Source: Bacteroidota bacterium
GTDB lineage: Bacteria; Bacteroidota; Bacteroidia; JABDFU01
DNA length: 64,000 nucleotides
Direction: 5' to 3'
Assembly: GCA_013286655.1 (NCBI GenBank)
Contig: JABDFG010000007.1
Span: 1 to 64,000, forward strand
Positions 29,324 through 39,475 of the stretch are shown here, piece by piece. The notes under the pieces are model-generated. The model was not told the origin of the DNA and searched no databases. It was given only the letters and a program-made list of their open reading frames with translations. Position numbers and translations under genes: made by a program. How positions within the stretch are numbered: the stretch's first letter is position 1; every line of letters begins with the position of its first letter.

Positions 29324-29653
29324 ATGGATCAGGGAAAAGACAAAGTGGAAAAAATTATTTTTGCAGCTATTGATGATTACAATGATTTCCATCCGGAAGA
29401 ACAGAAGCTTGAAAAGAATACGGGAACAGTTTTGTTTTCAAGAGCAGGGTTTACAAAATCAGGGAAACTAGACAGCATCGGCCTCGTTAACCTTCTCGTT
29501 TTGATAGAAGAAAAAATGAAAACGGTATTTGGAAACGCATTTATGTTAGATATTCAACAGCTGATCCAGGAGAAAGAAAAATATTTAAAAGATCTGGGTA
29601 CACTGCTTGATTATCTTGAAATAATGTCTCGTAAAATTGAAAACAACACTTAA
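29324..29653 (+). CDS. Acyl carrier protein-like protein
   Basis: 'TKSGKLDSIGLVNLLVLIEEKM' matches the phosphopantetheine attachment region (D-S-I/L). Confidence 0.8.
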   Translation: MDQGKDKVEKIIFAAIDDYNDFHPEEQKLEKNTGTVLFSRAGFTKSGKLDSIGLVNLLVLIEEKMKTVFGNAFMLDIQQLIQEKEKYLKDLGTLLDYLEIMSRKIENNT

Positions 29654-31295
29654 AGGCATACTCATATCTGATTTTACCATCAACAATCTGAAGGGCTATC
29701 TTTCCAATTCCAACAGCGAACCCAGGATAGAATCCATACTTGCGCCCTTTAACCAGGTGCAACAGGTATTGTTGGACACTCAACTTGAATGCTGGGCAGC
29801 CAAACCCGATTTCGCAATTATTTGGTGTTTGCCCGAGCGCATTATTCCCTCTTTTGGAAAGGGATCAATCGAAACAGTACTTCAGGAAACGGATGAATTT
29901 ATCGATTTGTTAAAACCCTTACACCAACGGGTTAAATTCACGTTGATTGCTTCGTTCGCAATAGACCCCGGGAGGTTTAACGGATTAACAGCTCTCAAAA
30001 GCAAGACCGGTATCGAAAATATTCTTATGCAGATGAATCTGCGGATGATCGAAAAGCTGAATGAATCACAGGGGTTTTACTTGCTTGACTCCCAAAGGTG
30101 GATCGCCTCTTCGGGAACGTTAGCTTTTCAACCAAAACTATGGTACTTAAGTAAAAACCCTTTTCACAATTCCGTTTTTGAAAAGGCTGCAGAAGAAATT
30201 CAGTCATCCGTCAGGGGAATTCTTGGGCTGTCAAAAAAAATGATCATTGTAGATCTGGACGATACTCTTTGGGGAGGAATTCTTGGCGATATAGGATGGG
30301 AAAACCTGATCCTTGGAGGACATGATGCACTTGGGGAAGCCTATGTCGATTTTCAACGCGAATTGAAAATCCTGGCCGACAAGGGAATACTAATAGCAAT
30401 CGTCAGTAAAAACGAAGAGAAAACAGCACTTGCTGCTATCGAGAAACATCCGGAAATGATCCTTCGCAAAAAAAATATCGCGGCCTGGAGGATCAACTGG
30501 GAGGACAAAGCCAAGAATATTACAGAACTTGTTAAGGAGCTTCGCCTTGGACTTGATTCAGTCGTTTTTATCGACGACAATCCTGTCGAACGAGCAAGAG
30601 TGAGCGAATCATTGCCAGATATTTTTGTTCCTGAAATGCCAGCCGACAAACTTTTCTACCCTGCTTTCCTGCGCAGTCTTAATTGTTTTAACAAGCCTTT
30701 CATAAGTCAGGAAGACAGGAATAGAAACCTTCTGTATGCAGAAGAAAAAAACAGAACTGAAAACAGGAATTCATTCCAGTCATTGGATGAATGGCTTTCG
30801 GGTATTGGTATAAAAATCAAGGCAGAAAGAGTTAGCAAAAAAAACAGTCAGCGAGTTACCCAGCTTTTAAACAAGACCAATCAACTCAATCTTCGTACAC
30901 GCAGAATGACCGAACAGGAAATTCTGGACTGGGACGCCTCTTCAGATAACTTTATGTGGGCTTTTAGCACCAGTGACAGATTCGGCGATGCCGGACTAAC
31001 AGGAATTATAAGTATTTCTGTTAAAGGAGAAACAGCATTTATCGCTGATTTCATTCTTAGTTGCAGAGTCATAGGAAGAAAAACCGAAGAAACCATGCTG
31101 GGCTTCGCTAACCTGCAAGCTATTAAAAACAAGTGCCTGTTTTTGAAGGCCGAATACCTGCCAACTGACAAAAACAATCCCTGTTTTCTGTTCTTTAAGG
31201 GATCCGGAATGAGACGAAAAGACAATACATTCACCTGGGATTGTACAGCTGAATTTAAAATTCCACCCTATATCCATTTCACGTATGAAGTTTAA
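29637..31295 (+). CDS. HAD-IIIC family FkbH-like protein
   Basis: 'IIVDLDDTLWGGILGDIGWENLILG', 'VVFIDDNPVERARVSESLPDIFVPEMP', 'LLNKTNQLNLRTRRMTEQEI'; TTG start overlapping the ACP gene by 17 bp. Confidence 0.93.
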   Translation: MKTTLKGILISDFTINNLKGYLSNSNSEPRIESILAPFNQVQQVLLDTQLECWAAKPDFAIIWCLPERIIPSFGKGSIETVLQETDEFIDLLKPLHQRVKFTLIASFAIDPGRFNGLTALKSKTGIENILMQMNLRMIEKLNESQGFYLLDSQRWIASSGTLAFQPKLWYLSKNPFHNSVFEKAAEEIQSSVRGILGLSKKMIIVDLDDTLWGGILGDIGWENLILGGHDALGEAYVDFQRELKILADKGILIAIVSKNEEKTALAAIEKHPEMILRKKNIAAWRINWEDKAKNITELVKELRLGLDSVVFIDDNPVERARVSESLPDIFVPEMPADKLFYPAFLRSLNCFNKPFISQEDRNRNLLYAEEKNRTENRNSFQSLDEWLSGIGIKIKAERVSKKNSQRVTQLLNKTNQLNLRTRRMTEQEILDWDASSDNFMWAFSTSDRFGDAGLTGIISISVKGETAFIADFILSCRVIGRKTEETMLGFANLQAIKNKCLFLKAEYLPTDKNNPCFLFFKGSGMRRKDNTFTWDCTAEFKIPPYIHFTYEV

Positions 31296-31695
31296 TCATA
31301 TAGGCATAGCCGTGGAAAGCATTGAACGGTATTTTCAGGACATACTGGGACCGCTGTTTGATTGCAAAATGAAAAGCAGGATATACACGGACCCTTTACA
31401 GGATTCCAGAGTTGCCTTTGTAGAAACGGCGGATGGTTCGACAATCGAATTGATAGAGCCACTCAGCCCTGCCTCTCCTGTTTCTACTATTCTCCGCAAC
31501 AAAAGAGGAGGTCTTCATCATTTGTGTTTTATGGCAGATAATTTTGAAAACGACCTGGCGAAATTAAAAAAGAGTAAATTCGTATTGGTTTCCTCTCCTA
31601 AAAAAGCAATTGCATTCAACAACCGGAAAATAGCATTTTTCCTTAGTCCTTCGAATGAGCTTATCGAAATCATTGAACCGGAAAAACAGTCTTGA
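31285..31695 (+). CDS. VOC-family protein (methylmalonyl-CoA epimerase-like)
   Basis: 'FNHIGIAVESIERYFQDILGPLFD ... VAFVETADGSTIELIEPL ... GGLHHLCFMADNFE'. Confidence 0.88.
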   Translation: MKFNHIGIAVESIERYFQDILGPLFDCKMKSRIYTDPLQDSRVAFVETADGSTIELIEPLSPASPVSTILRNKRGGLHHLCFMADNFENDLAKLKKSKFVLVSSPKKAIAFNNRKIAFFLSPSNELIEIIEPEKQS

Positions 31696-32498
31696 TGGAA
31701 GTTACGTATGCCTATTACGAAATTCCGGGAAAGCTTGCCATCCAATCCGACAATACCATCTTGATCGCCTCTGATATAAGCAAACTAGCCTATCATGCCG
31801 CAAAATCGGGTCTTAGATTTGACGCCGATAAATTCATTGACAGTCTGAAAGAAAAATTCAAAACCGGAACCTTGTTATTTCCTGCCTTTGTAAACCATTC
31901 TTCTTATCAATCTTCCTTTGATAGTTTACATTCAATTCCGGAAACCGGAACCCTGTCACTTGCCGCCTTTAAACGAAAAGATTTTACAAGGACCTCCGAC
32001 CCCCTCCATTCCTTTATGGTATGGGGCAAGCATTCGAATGAACTAATGCAATTAAAAAATAAAAGCACTTTTGGTGCTGATTCCGTTTTTGGGTTTCTTC
32101 ACCGGAACGCCGCCAAAATGTTGCTGATTGATATCGACCTTCAACATAGCTTTACCTTTGCCCATTATGTAGAAGAACAGGAACGAGTCAGATACAGGGA
32201 ATGGAAAAACTATACCATACATTGCAGGGACCAGAATGGACATTCTGAATGGAGGAACATTCGTTTTTACGAGAAAAAGAATGGTGTTATGATTAACCTG
32301 GAAGGATTGAGAAATATATTTTTAATGAATGGAGCCGCATCCGAGTTATACATAAACAATTCTTCCTTTACGATCATTGACCTGCAAAAAAGTTTTGAGC
32401 TGATTCAAAAGGATATTCAAACCAATAAGGCATCTAATCTTCATAAAACAAGTGTTTCACTTTTTATTAAAACCTTGATCAAAAAACTTATCCGATAG
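31692..32498 (+). CDS. AAC(3)-family (aminoglycoside 3-N-acetyltransferase-like / YokD-like) acyltransferase
   Basis: 'TGTLLFPAFV', 'TGTLSLAAFKRKDFTRTSDPLHSFMVWGKHSNELM', 'FGADSVFGFLHRNAAKMLLIDIDLQHSFTFAHYVEEQERVRYR' match the AAC(3)/YokD layout (R-x-x-x-P-x-H-S, T-x-x-H-x-x-E). Confidence 0.78.
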   Translation: MMEVTYAYYEIPGKLAIQSDNTILIASDISKLAYHAAKSGLRFDADKFIDSLKEKFKTGTLLFPAFVNHSSYQSSFDSLHSIPETGTLSLAAFKRKDFTRTSDPLHSFMVWGKHSNELMQLKNKSTFGADSVFGFLHRNAAKMLLIDIDLQHSFTFAHYVEEQERVRYREWKNYTIHCRDQNGHSEWRNIRFYEKKNGVMINLEGLRNIFLMNGAASELYINNSSFTIIDLQKSFELIQKDIQTNKASNLHKTSVSLFIKTLIKKLIR

Positions 32499-32502
32499 TG
32501 TT

Positions 32503-33798
32503 ATGCTGTTGATATTTGCCAAAAAAAACACATCGAGACTTCAGTACATCATTCATTATTTCTTCCGGGACATATTGAACACAGAATTCAATTTAATCAA
32601 TGATGCAAAACAATTTGAAATCTATACCGGGCCAAAGCTAAATTATTCTGTACAATCATTTGAAAATTGCATCAGCATCTGTCCCCAGGGCATCCTTTTT
32701 GAGGATGATATCAAACAGATAAAAATAGCCGTCTTTGATTTTGAAACAACGAAAGCTTTCTTCCGTACATCCTCTCCCGACTTTTCATTTGATCTTTTTG
32801 GAGCCAGTTTTTACCTGCTCAGCAGATATGAAGAATACCTGCCATTCATAGCCGACCAGCATGGGCGGTTTGAAGCAAAACAAAGCCTTTCAGCTAAATA
32901 CAATTTTCTATTTCAGCCAGTAATAAACTATTGGGCCGACTCGTTAAAAAAAACACTACGCTTGCGGTTTCCCTCCATTCCATTCAAGGAAAACAAGTAT
33001 CATTTTATCCCAACCATAGATGTAGACAATGTATACGCCTACACCGGCAAAGGATTTTTCAGATCAACCGGGGCATATTTAAAATCAGTTTTAAAACTCG
33101 ATCTTGAAACCATTGTTGACAGAACGTATGTGCTTTTGGGGAAGCGATTCGATCCCTTTGACGGATACCTCGAACAGGAATATCTTGTAAAAAAGCACCA
33201 ACTTCAATTGATTTATTTTTTATTGTTTGGTTCCAGGTCAAAATACGATCACAACGTAGCTCCTGAAAACAAAAAGTATCAAACTTTAGTACAACACCTT
33301 TCTGCATTTTCCGAAATTGGCATTCACCCTTCTTATCGATCCAATGGCCGGTCTTCCGGAATTATCTCTGAAAAAGAACACCTGGAAAAGATAACTAAGA
33401 AAAAGGTTCTGCAAAGCAGACAGCATTTCCTGAAAATGAAACTACCGGATACATACCGGAACCTGATTGAATCAGGAATTACAGAAGATTATAGTATGGG
33501 CTATGCCTCTTCTCCCGGCTTTAGAGCCGGCACCTGCATTCCGTTTAACTTTTTTGATCTGGAACAAAACGAAGAAACGAATCTTAGAATATTTCCTTTC
33601 GCGGTGATGGATATTACCTTTCGTGATTATTTGAAAATTGGACCCAAGGAAGCCTTAGCACATATTGAAAAACTGATCACGGAAGTTAAAAAAATGAATG
33701 GAGTTTTTATTTCCGTATGGCACGATCGTAGTTTTAGCACCACGCATTATCCAGGCTGGAAACAAATCTTCGAAAAAATGATCGAATTAGCAAAATGA
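32503..33798 (+). CDS. Polysaccharide deacetylase-like protein (DUF7033-type N-terminus)
   Basis: 'FSFDLFGASFYLLSRYEEYLP', 'YHFIPTIDVDNVYAYTGKGF', 'FSEIGIHPSYRS', 'VFISVWHDRSFS'. Confidence 0.8.
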   Translation: MLLIFAKKNTSRLQYIIHYFFRDILNTEFNLINDAKQFEIYTGPKLNYSVQSFENCISICPQGILFEDDIKQIKIAVFDFETTKAFFRTSSPDFSFDLFGASFYLLSRYEEYLPFIADQHGRFEAKQSLSAKYNFLFQPVINYWADSLKKTLRLRFPSIPFKENKYHFIPTIDVDNVYAYTGKGFFRSTGAYLKSVLKLDLETIVDRTYVLLGKRFDPFDGYLEQEYLVKKHQLQLIYFLLFGSRSKYDHNVAPENKKYQTLVQHLSAFSEIGIHPSYRSNGRSSGIISEKEHLEKITKKKVLQSRQHFLKMKLPDTYRNLIESGITEDYSMGYASSPGFRAGTCIPFNFFDLEQNEETNLRIFPFAVMDITFRDYLKIGPKEALAHIEKLITEVKKMNGVFISVWHDRSFSTTHYPGWKQIFEKMIELAK

Positions 33799-34712
33799 TA
33801 AAGCATATTACGCATCGGGAGATTGATAAAAAAAAATGGGACGTTAGCATTGCTAATGCCGGCAATTCCCTCATTTATGCATATTCCTGGTATCTTGATA
33901 TTGTAAGCCCTGGCTGGGAAGCCTTGATAGAAGGAGACTATCAGACCCTTATGCCACTTACCTTAAATAAGAAATATGGCATCCCTTATCTATACCAACC
34001 CTTTTTCACCCAACAGCTTGGGATATTCTCCCCCGAAACGCTGACGGAAAATAAAACAGGAGCTTTTCTAGAGGCTCTTCCACCGCAGTTTAAGCTTATT
34101 GAGATCAATTTGAATACCTCCAATGAAACGAAAAATTCCGCTTTTTATCTCAGAAAAAATACCAGTTTCAAGCTAAACCTCGCCCAACCATATTCAACGA
34201 TCGTTCAAAAATATTCTGAAAACACAAAACGGAATATAAAGAAAGCACAGAAGCAGGGACTCGTTTTAAGGAAGAATGCTGATCCTAAAAAAATCATCCG
34301 TTTATTCCGGCATAACCGGGGCAAAAAAATTGAGACCCTTTCCGGAAAACACTACCTGTTATTAGAGAAGCTGCTGGAAGAACTAATTAAAAGAGATGCC
34401 GTTCAGATTCTTTCGGTAGAAACAGCAAATAAAGAATTATCTGCCGGAGCCTTTTTCATTGAAAGTGGTGTAAATGCAGTGTTTTTATTTTCAGGATCAG
34501 ACGAGGGCTCGCGTGAAAACGGAGCCATGTTTTATCTTATTGACAGATTTATTTCGGAGAATGCACAACGTCTCTATACGCTGGATTTCAATGGTTCCAA
34601 CAACCCTAATCTCGCAAGATTTTATAGCGGATTCGGCTCCCTTCCACAGACCTACTCGCAAATCAGAAAAAACAATCTTCCGTGGCTAATCAGATGGCTT
34701 AAAAAACACTAA
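33795..34712 (+). CDS. FemAB-like GNAT acyltransferase
   Basis: 'YSENTKRNIKKAQKQGLVLRKNADPKKIIRLFRHNRGKKI', 'LYTLDFNGSNNPNLARFYSGFGSLPQTYSQIRKNNLPWLIRWLK'. Confidence 0.75.
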   Translation: MIKHITHREIDKKKWDVSIANAGNSLIYAYSWYLDIVSPGWEALIEGDYQTLMPLTLNKKYGIPYLYQPFFTQQLGIFSPETLTENKTGAFLEALPPQFKLIEINLNTSNETKNSAFYLRKNTSFKLNLAQPYSTIVQKYSENTKRNIKKAQKQGLVLRKNADPKKIIRLFRHNRGKKIETLSGKHYLLLEKLLEELIKRDAVQILSVETANKELSAGAFFIESGVNAVFLFSGSDEGSRENGAMFYLIDRFISENAQRLYTLDFNGSNNPNLARFYSGFGSLPQTYSQIRKNNLPWLIRWLKKH

Positions 34713-34732
34713 GAATCCGTATATTTATAGGT

Positions 34733-35197
34733 ATGGGCTTGAGAGAATGGCTTGAAATATTGGGAGTATTCGTACTCAGCGCACTCAAATTTGGATTGGC
34801 AGGAGTTCCGACGGCTGTCTTTGCCAAATGGTCTTTTTTTAAAGTATTGACCGTTACTATTAGCGGAGGAATAACCGGCACGGTTGTATTTACATTTATC
34901 AGCGAAGCGATTATCCGTTTCTTTAAAGATATCAGAAAACGACTTGGACATCTGCCGGAAAAATCTAAAAAGAAATTCACCTTCACAAATAAGATTATCG
35001 TAAAAGTAAAACGGCGGTTTGGTCTATTGGGTATTGCTATCCTGGGGCCCTCCGTACTTTCTATACCATTAGGCGTCTTTTTATCCGTCCGCTATTTTAA
35101 GAACAGAAAAAAAATCATGTCTTACTTTTTCCTTTCGATAATAGCCTGGGCAATTATCCTGTATTTCTTTTATAATATTATTTATCGTCATATTTAA
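34733..35197 (+). CDS. Small multi-pass membrane protein (small multidrug export-like)
   Basis: 154 aa, about four hydrophobic segments, 'RRFGLLGIAILGPSVLSIPLGVFLSVRYF'. Confidence 0.55.
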   Translation: MGLREWLEILGVFVLSALKFGLAGVPTAVFAKWSFFKVLTVTISGGITGTVVFTFISEAIIRFFKDIRKRLGHLPEKSKKKFTFTNKIIVKVKRRFGLLGIAILGPSVLSIPLGVFLSVRYFKNRKKIMSYFFLSIIAWAIILYFFYNIIYRHI

Positions 35198-35199
35198 CG

Positions 35200-35892
35200 T
35201 TGCAATACAAACACATTTTTTTCGATCTGGACCACACGCTGTGGGATGCGAATGCCAATTCCGCAGAAGCCTTAAAAGAGTTGTTCCATAAACATAAACT
35301 CCAGGACAAAGGAATTTCTTCCTTCAACGAATTTGTTTCAAAGTACAATGAGATCAATCAGGAATTCTGGGATAATTACGCGAAAGGGCACATAAGCAAA
35401 CAAACCTTAAGATATAAGCGTTTCTTATTGACCCTTCAGCATTTTAATATAAAAAACTACGACCTGAGTTATTCCTTGAGTGAAGATTATATAGCCTTAG
35501 CGCCTACTAAAAGCGGCTTACAACCTCACACACTGGAAATCTTAAGATACCTGGCAGCCAAATATACACTGCACATCATCACAAATGGGTTTGAGGATGC
35601 CCAATACAGCAAGTTAAAATCATCCGGCATTGACGGGTATTTCCGACATATTATAACGGCAGAAAAAGCGGGCAGTAAAAAACCTGCAGAGGGCATATTT
35701 GAGTATTCCATAAAACTCGCAAAAACAAATGTGCAGGAAAGTATAATGATTGGAGACAACCTGGAAGTAGATATACTTGGCGCCCGTTCAGCGGGAATAG
35801 ACCAAGTATATTACAATATAAACAATCTGGCACATACGGAAATGATCAGTTTTGAAATACGTTCATTGATTGAATTAAAAGAAATTTTATAA
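35200..35892 (+). CDS. YjjG-family noncanonical pyrimidine nucleotidase (HAD)
   Basis: 'KHIFFDLDHTLWDANANSAEAL', 'ITNGFEDAQYSKLKSSGI', 'MIGDNLEVDILGARSAGID'; TTG start. Confidence 0.9.
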   Translation: MQYKHIFFDLDHTLWDANANSAEALKELFHKHKLQDKGISSFNEFVSKYNEINQEFWDNYAKGHISKQTLRYKRFLLTLQHFNIKNYDLSYSLSEDYIALAPTKSGLQPHTLEILRYLAAKYTLHIITNGFEDAQYSKLKSSGIDGYFRHIITAEKAGSKKPAEGIFEYSIKLAKTNVQESIMIGDNLEVDILGARSAGIDQVYYNINNLAHTEMISFEIRSLIELKEIL

Positions 35893-35946
35893 AGTTTCTT
35901 ATTAACTTAGTATTTAGTCGTCGGTATGGAATTTTGAGCTAATGAT

Positions 35947-35965
35947 TTATGACGAACGACTTATA
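35947..35965. repeat. Dispersed short repeat TTATGACGAACGACTTATA (copy A)
   Basis: 18/19 identical to 40646-40664; followed by a related word TTATGATAAACGACTTAG that includes the hemE start codon. Confidence 0.85.
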
Positions 35966-35969
35966 ACTT

Positions 35970-36989
35970 ATGATAAACGACTTAGTTTTACGTGCAGCAA
36001 GAGGAGAAAAAGTAGAACGAACCCCCATATGGCTCATGCGCCAGGCAGGACGGATATTACCGGAATATCGTGCGGTGAGGTCAAAACTAAGCGGGTTTAA
36101 AGAATTAGTTGAATCTCCTGACTTGGCCTGCGAAGTAACCATTCAACCCGTCGATAGTTTAGGGGTGGATGCTGCAATTATATTCTCCGACATCCTTGTT
36201 ATCCCGGAGGCTATGGGCCTCCCCTACCAGATGATAGAAGCAAAAGGCCCCTGGTTTGAAAAAACGATACAGTCTCAAAAGGACATAGAACAACTTCGGA
36301 TAGCACAAGCAGACGATCTTCCATATGTAATGAACGCCTTAAAACTAACGAAGCGGGAATTGAATAACAGAGTTCCCTTGATTGGCTTTTGCGGCGCTCC
36401 ATGGACCCTCCTTGCCTATATGATAGAAGGATCAGGATCCAAAACATTTTCCAAGGCCAAAAAATTTCTCTACACACAACCCCAACTGGCTCATCAATTA
36501 CTGGAAAAGATCACACAAAGTTCGATTAACTACCTGAAAGGACAGGTGATAGCCGGAGCCGACATGTTACAGGTATTCGACAGTTGGGCAGGCATTCTTT
36601 CTCCTGAACAATACACCGAATTTTCATTAAACTATATATCACAGATATGCAATGCGGTGAAGGAAGTACCCCTCACTGTTTTTGCAAAAGATGCCTACTT
36701 TGCCCGCAAAGCAATGAGCCAGTTAAATTGTGCGACCATCGGACTGGACTGGACCATGGATATAGCTGAAAGCCGGGAAATTATTGGAAACACAAAGACT
36801 TTGCAGGGCAATATGGATCCTTGCTTACTATACGCTGATCAGGACATTATTAAAAAGGAAACCATAAAAATGCTGAAAGCTTTTGGCCCTAACCGGCATA
36901 TAGCTAACCTTGGACATGGAATATATCCCGATACGGAGAAAGACAAAGTGAAATTTTTTGTTGATACGGTTAAAGAATTCCGGCATTGA
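35970..36989 (+). CDS. hemE: Uroporphyrinogen decarboxylase
   Basis: '[28 protein letters not shown]', '[22 protein letters not shown]'. Confidence 0.97.
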   Translation: MINDLVLRAARGEKVERTPIWLMRQAGRILPEYRAVRSKLSGFKELVESPDLACEVTIQPVDSLGVDAAIIFSDILVIPEAMGLPYQMIEAKGPWFEKTIQSQKDIEQLRIAQADDLPYVMNALKLTKRELNNRVPLIGFCGAPWTLLAYMIEGSGSKTFSKAKKFLYTQPQLAHQLLEKITQSSINYLKGQVIAGADMLQVFDSWAGILSPEQYTEFSLNYISQICNAVKEVPLTVFAKDAYFARKAMSQLNCATIGLDWTMDIAESREIIGNTKTLQGNMDPCLLYADQDIIKKETIKMLKAFGPNRHIANLGHGIYPDTEKDKVKFFVDTVKEFRH

Positions 36990-38050
36990 AGATACCTTAT
37001 CTTTTCTTCCTGTTGCTATCAACGGCATTTGCTCTATCTGCTCAAAAAAACCTTGTTCCAAATGGAGGTTTCGAAGCCCATAAAAATAAACGAAACACAA
37101 ACATCTCCAATGCCGCTCCCTGGAAAGGAATTGCGAGTGTCGATTATTATCTCCAGTCATTAAAGCTCGACACCAGCAGGTATCATGGACCGCACTCGGG
37201 CGATGCAAGTGTAGGACTTCGCTTTCAATTGAAATACAAAGAATATTTGTACGTTAAATTGATAGAGCCCCTGAAGGCGGGAAAAACGTATCACTATGAG
37301 ACCTGGTTCCGCCTGCTTTCCATCAGTACGATGGGATTAAAACATTTTGGTGTTTTTTTTTCCAGAAAACCATTCGTTTTTTCGGACAAAATCGATTCCA
37401 CGAATTCCCTTTACATGTATAACCCGAAGGGACTGATCAATAATTACAACTGGATAAAACTGGAAGGCGAGTACACCGCTCAGGGAGGAGAACGATACAT
37501 TACGATCGGAAATTTTGTAAAAAAAACCAAACACGATATGTACCGATTGAACCGAAAAAAGCTGTTTTCCTATTTTCACGAAGCCTATTACTTTGTCGAC
37601 GATGTGCTTCTTACCGAAAAGATCGATCCGGCATTACTTATACAGACCAAACAAAATACTGGCAAAAAAGATTCAATACCCGTTGTTAAAAATGAATTAA
37701 AGTCTGGTGATGTTATTCAGCTGAAAAGTATTTTCTTTGAAACGGGAAAAACGGAGTTGATGGACGACTCTTATCCCGAATTAGACAAATTGGTTGATTT
37801 ATTGGAACGGAATCCTAAAATGGAAATTCGCATTAATGGACATACAGACAGCCAGGGTAATTCCGAAAGTAACCAGAAATTATCGGAAGACAGGGCCAAA
37901 GCCGTATTTGATTACCTCCTTGAAAAAGGAATTTCCAACGAAATTGATTTCAAAGGCTTTGGAAGTACAAAACCTATTGCAGGAAATGACACGGAAGAAG
38001 GACGAAAAAGGAACAGACGGGTCGAATTTGAAGTTTTGCAAGGTCACTGA
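36986..38050 (+). CDS. OmpA-family protein with N-terminal carbohydrate-binding-like domain
   Basis: '[15 protein letters not shown]'; C-terminal '[59 protein letters not shown]'. Confidence 0.9.
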   Translation: MKIPYLFFLLLSTAFALSAQKNLVPNGGFEAHKNKRNTNISNAAPWKGIASVDYYLQSLKLDTSRYHGPHSGDASVGLRFQLKYKEYLYVKLIEPLKAGKTYHYETWFRLLSISTMGLKHFGVFFSRKPFVFSDKIDSTNSLYMYNPKGLINNYNWIKLEGEYTAQGGERYITIGNFVKKTKHDMYRLNRKKLFSYFHEAYYFVDDVLLTEKIDPALLIQTKQNTGKKDSIPVVKNELKSGDVIQLKSIFFETGKTELMDDSYPELDKLVDLLERNPKMEIRINGHTDSQGNSESNQKLSEDRAKAVFDYLLEKGISNEIDFKGFGSTKPIAGNDTEEGRKRNRRVEFEVLQGH

Positions 38051-38062
38051 TAAATAGGGAAT

Positions 38063-38181
38063 AGCGAGTAGCCAATAGCGAATAGGGGGATAGAAGTTTA
38101 GAAATCAGTAAGGTCAAATTAAGGTGGAAAATAAACTATATTTCAACCCTGTTGGCTATTCGCTACTCACTAGTCGCTAAT
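38063..38181. repeat. Word-shuffled inverted repeat (GAGTAGC / GCGAATAG versus GGCTATTCGCTACTC)
   Basis: Left arm 38063-38085, right arm 38154-38181; the right arm shares CACTAGTCGCTAAT with 43405-43418 (13/14). Confidence 0.75.
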
Positions 38182-38188
38182 AATTAAA

Positions 38189-39475
38189 ATGGAAAAAGGA
38201 AATAAAAAAATAATCAACGCCTGGGCTTTCTACGATTGGGCCAATTCCTCTTATCCACTTGTCATTACTGCAGCAATTTTCCCGGTGTTTTACGAAAATG
38301 TAACCAGTACAGTTCTGAATGGAAAAACAATCAGTGATACGGTGCACCTGTTTGGCCGGGAGTATAAAAATACAGAGCTCTATTCCTACGTAGTTTCATT
38401 GTCATTCATTATTGTTTCTCTTTCAGCGCCCATACTTTCAGGAGTCGCGGATTACTCTGGCAATAAAAAAAAATTTATGCGGTTTTTTTGTTACCTCGGA
38501 TCCTTATCCTGTGCCTCCCTTTATTTCTTCCGTACAGAGAACCTTTTTTGGGGTTTGCTCTCCATCCTTCTGGCAAGTGTAGGCTTTTGGGGAAGCCTGG
38601 TATTTTACAACGCTTATTTGCCGGAAATAGCCGAACCAGAGGATCACGACCGGATAAGTGCAAAAGGATTTTCCATGGGCTACATCGGGAGTGCCCTTCT
38701 CCTGATTATTAACCTCGTTCTAATAAAAGGATTTAATATGCCAGCGCGCTGGTCTTTTGTATCAGTTGGACTTTGGTGGGCCGGATTCGCTCAAATAACC
38801 TTCTCGACACTTCCTGATAATATATATGGGCATAAACCTCATGGCAACATTCTATTTAAAGGATTTAACGAACTGAGCGTTGTTTGGAAAGAACTCAAAA
38901 CGATACCAAGACTGAAACGTTACCTGAGTTCGTTTTTTTTGTACAGCATGGGTGTACAAACGGTAATGCTGATGGCGGTACTTTTTGCAAAAAAAGAAAT
39001 TGTCGGGATAGAAGACAGTAACCTGATCATTAGTATATTGCTCATCCAATTTCTGGGGATCGCTGGTTCTGTTTTATTCTCAAGACTATCCAGATGGATA
39101 GGAAATATAAGGGCATTAGGCATAGCCATTTTTATCTGGATTGGCATTTGTGTAGGAACTTATCTTTGGGTGTATACTCCAACTGATTTTTATATCATCG
39201 CTTCATTAGTCGGACTTGTCATGGGTGGAATACAATCCCTTTCGCGTTCTACCTACTCAAAGTTATTACCCGAAACCGAGGATCATGCATCTTACTTTAG
39301 CTTTTTCGACGTATGCGAGAAAATAGGCATTGTGATTGGCACCTTTTCTTTCGGTTATATTGAAGGGATAACGGGAGGCATGCGGAATTCAATACTTGCC
39401 CTGATCGTATTCTTTGTGTTCGGCTTTGTCGTCTTGTTGACAATTCCCAAAAGTAAAAATATCGAAGCAGAATGA
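38189..39475 (+). CDS. MFS transporter, UMF1/Atg22-like
   Basis: 'INAWAFYDWANSSYPLVITAAIFPVFYE', 'GLVMGGIQSLSRSTYSKLLPE'. Confidence 0.92.
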   Translation: MEKGNKKIINAWAFYDWANSSYPLVITAAIFPVFYENVTSTVLNGKTISDTVHLFGREYKNTELYSYVVSLSFIIVSLSAPILSGVADYSGNKKKFMRFFCYLGSLSCASLYFFRTENLFWGLLSILLASVGFWGSLVFYNAYLPEIAEPEDHDRISAKGFSMGYIGSALLLIINLVLIKGFNMPARWSFVSVGLWWAGFAQITFSTLPDNIYGHKPHGNILFKGFNELSVVWKELKTIPRLKRYLSSFFLYSMGVQTVMLMAVLFAKKEIVGIEDSNLIISILLIQFLGIAGSVLFSRLSRWIGNIRALGIAIFIWIGICVGTYLWVYTPTDFYIIASLVGLVMGGIQSLSRSTYSKLLPETEDHASYFSFFDVCEKIGIVIGTFSFGYIEGITGGMRNSILALIVFFVFGFVVLLTIPKSKNIEAE

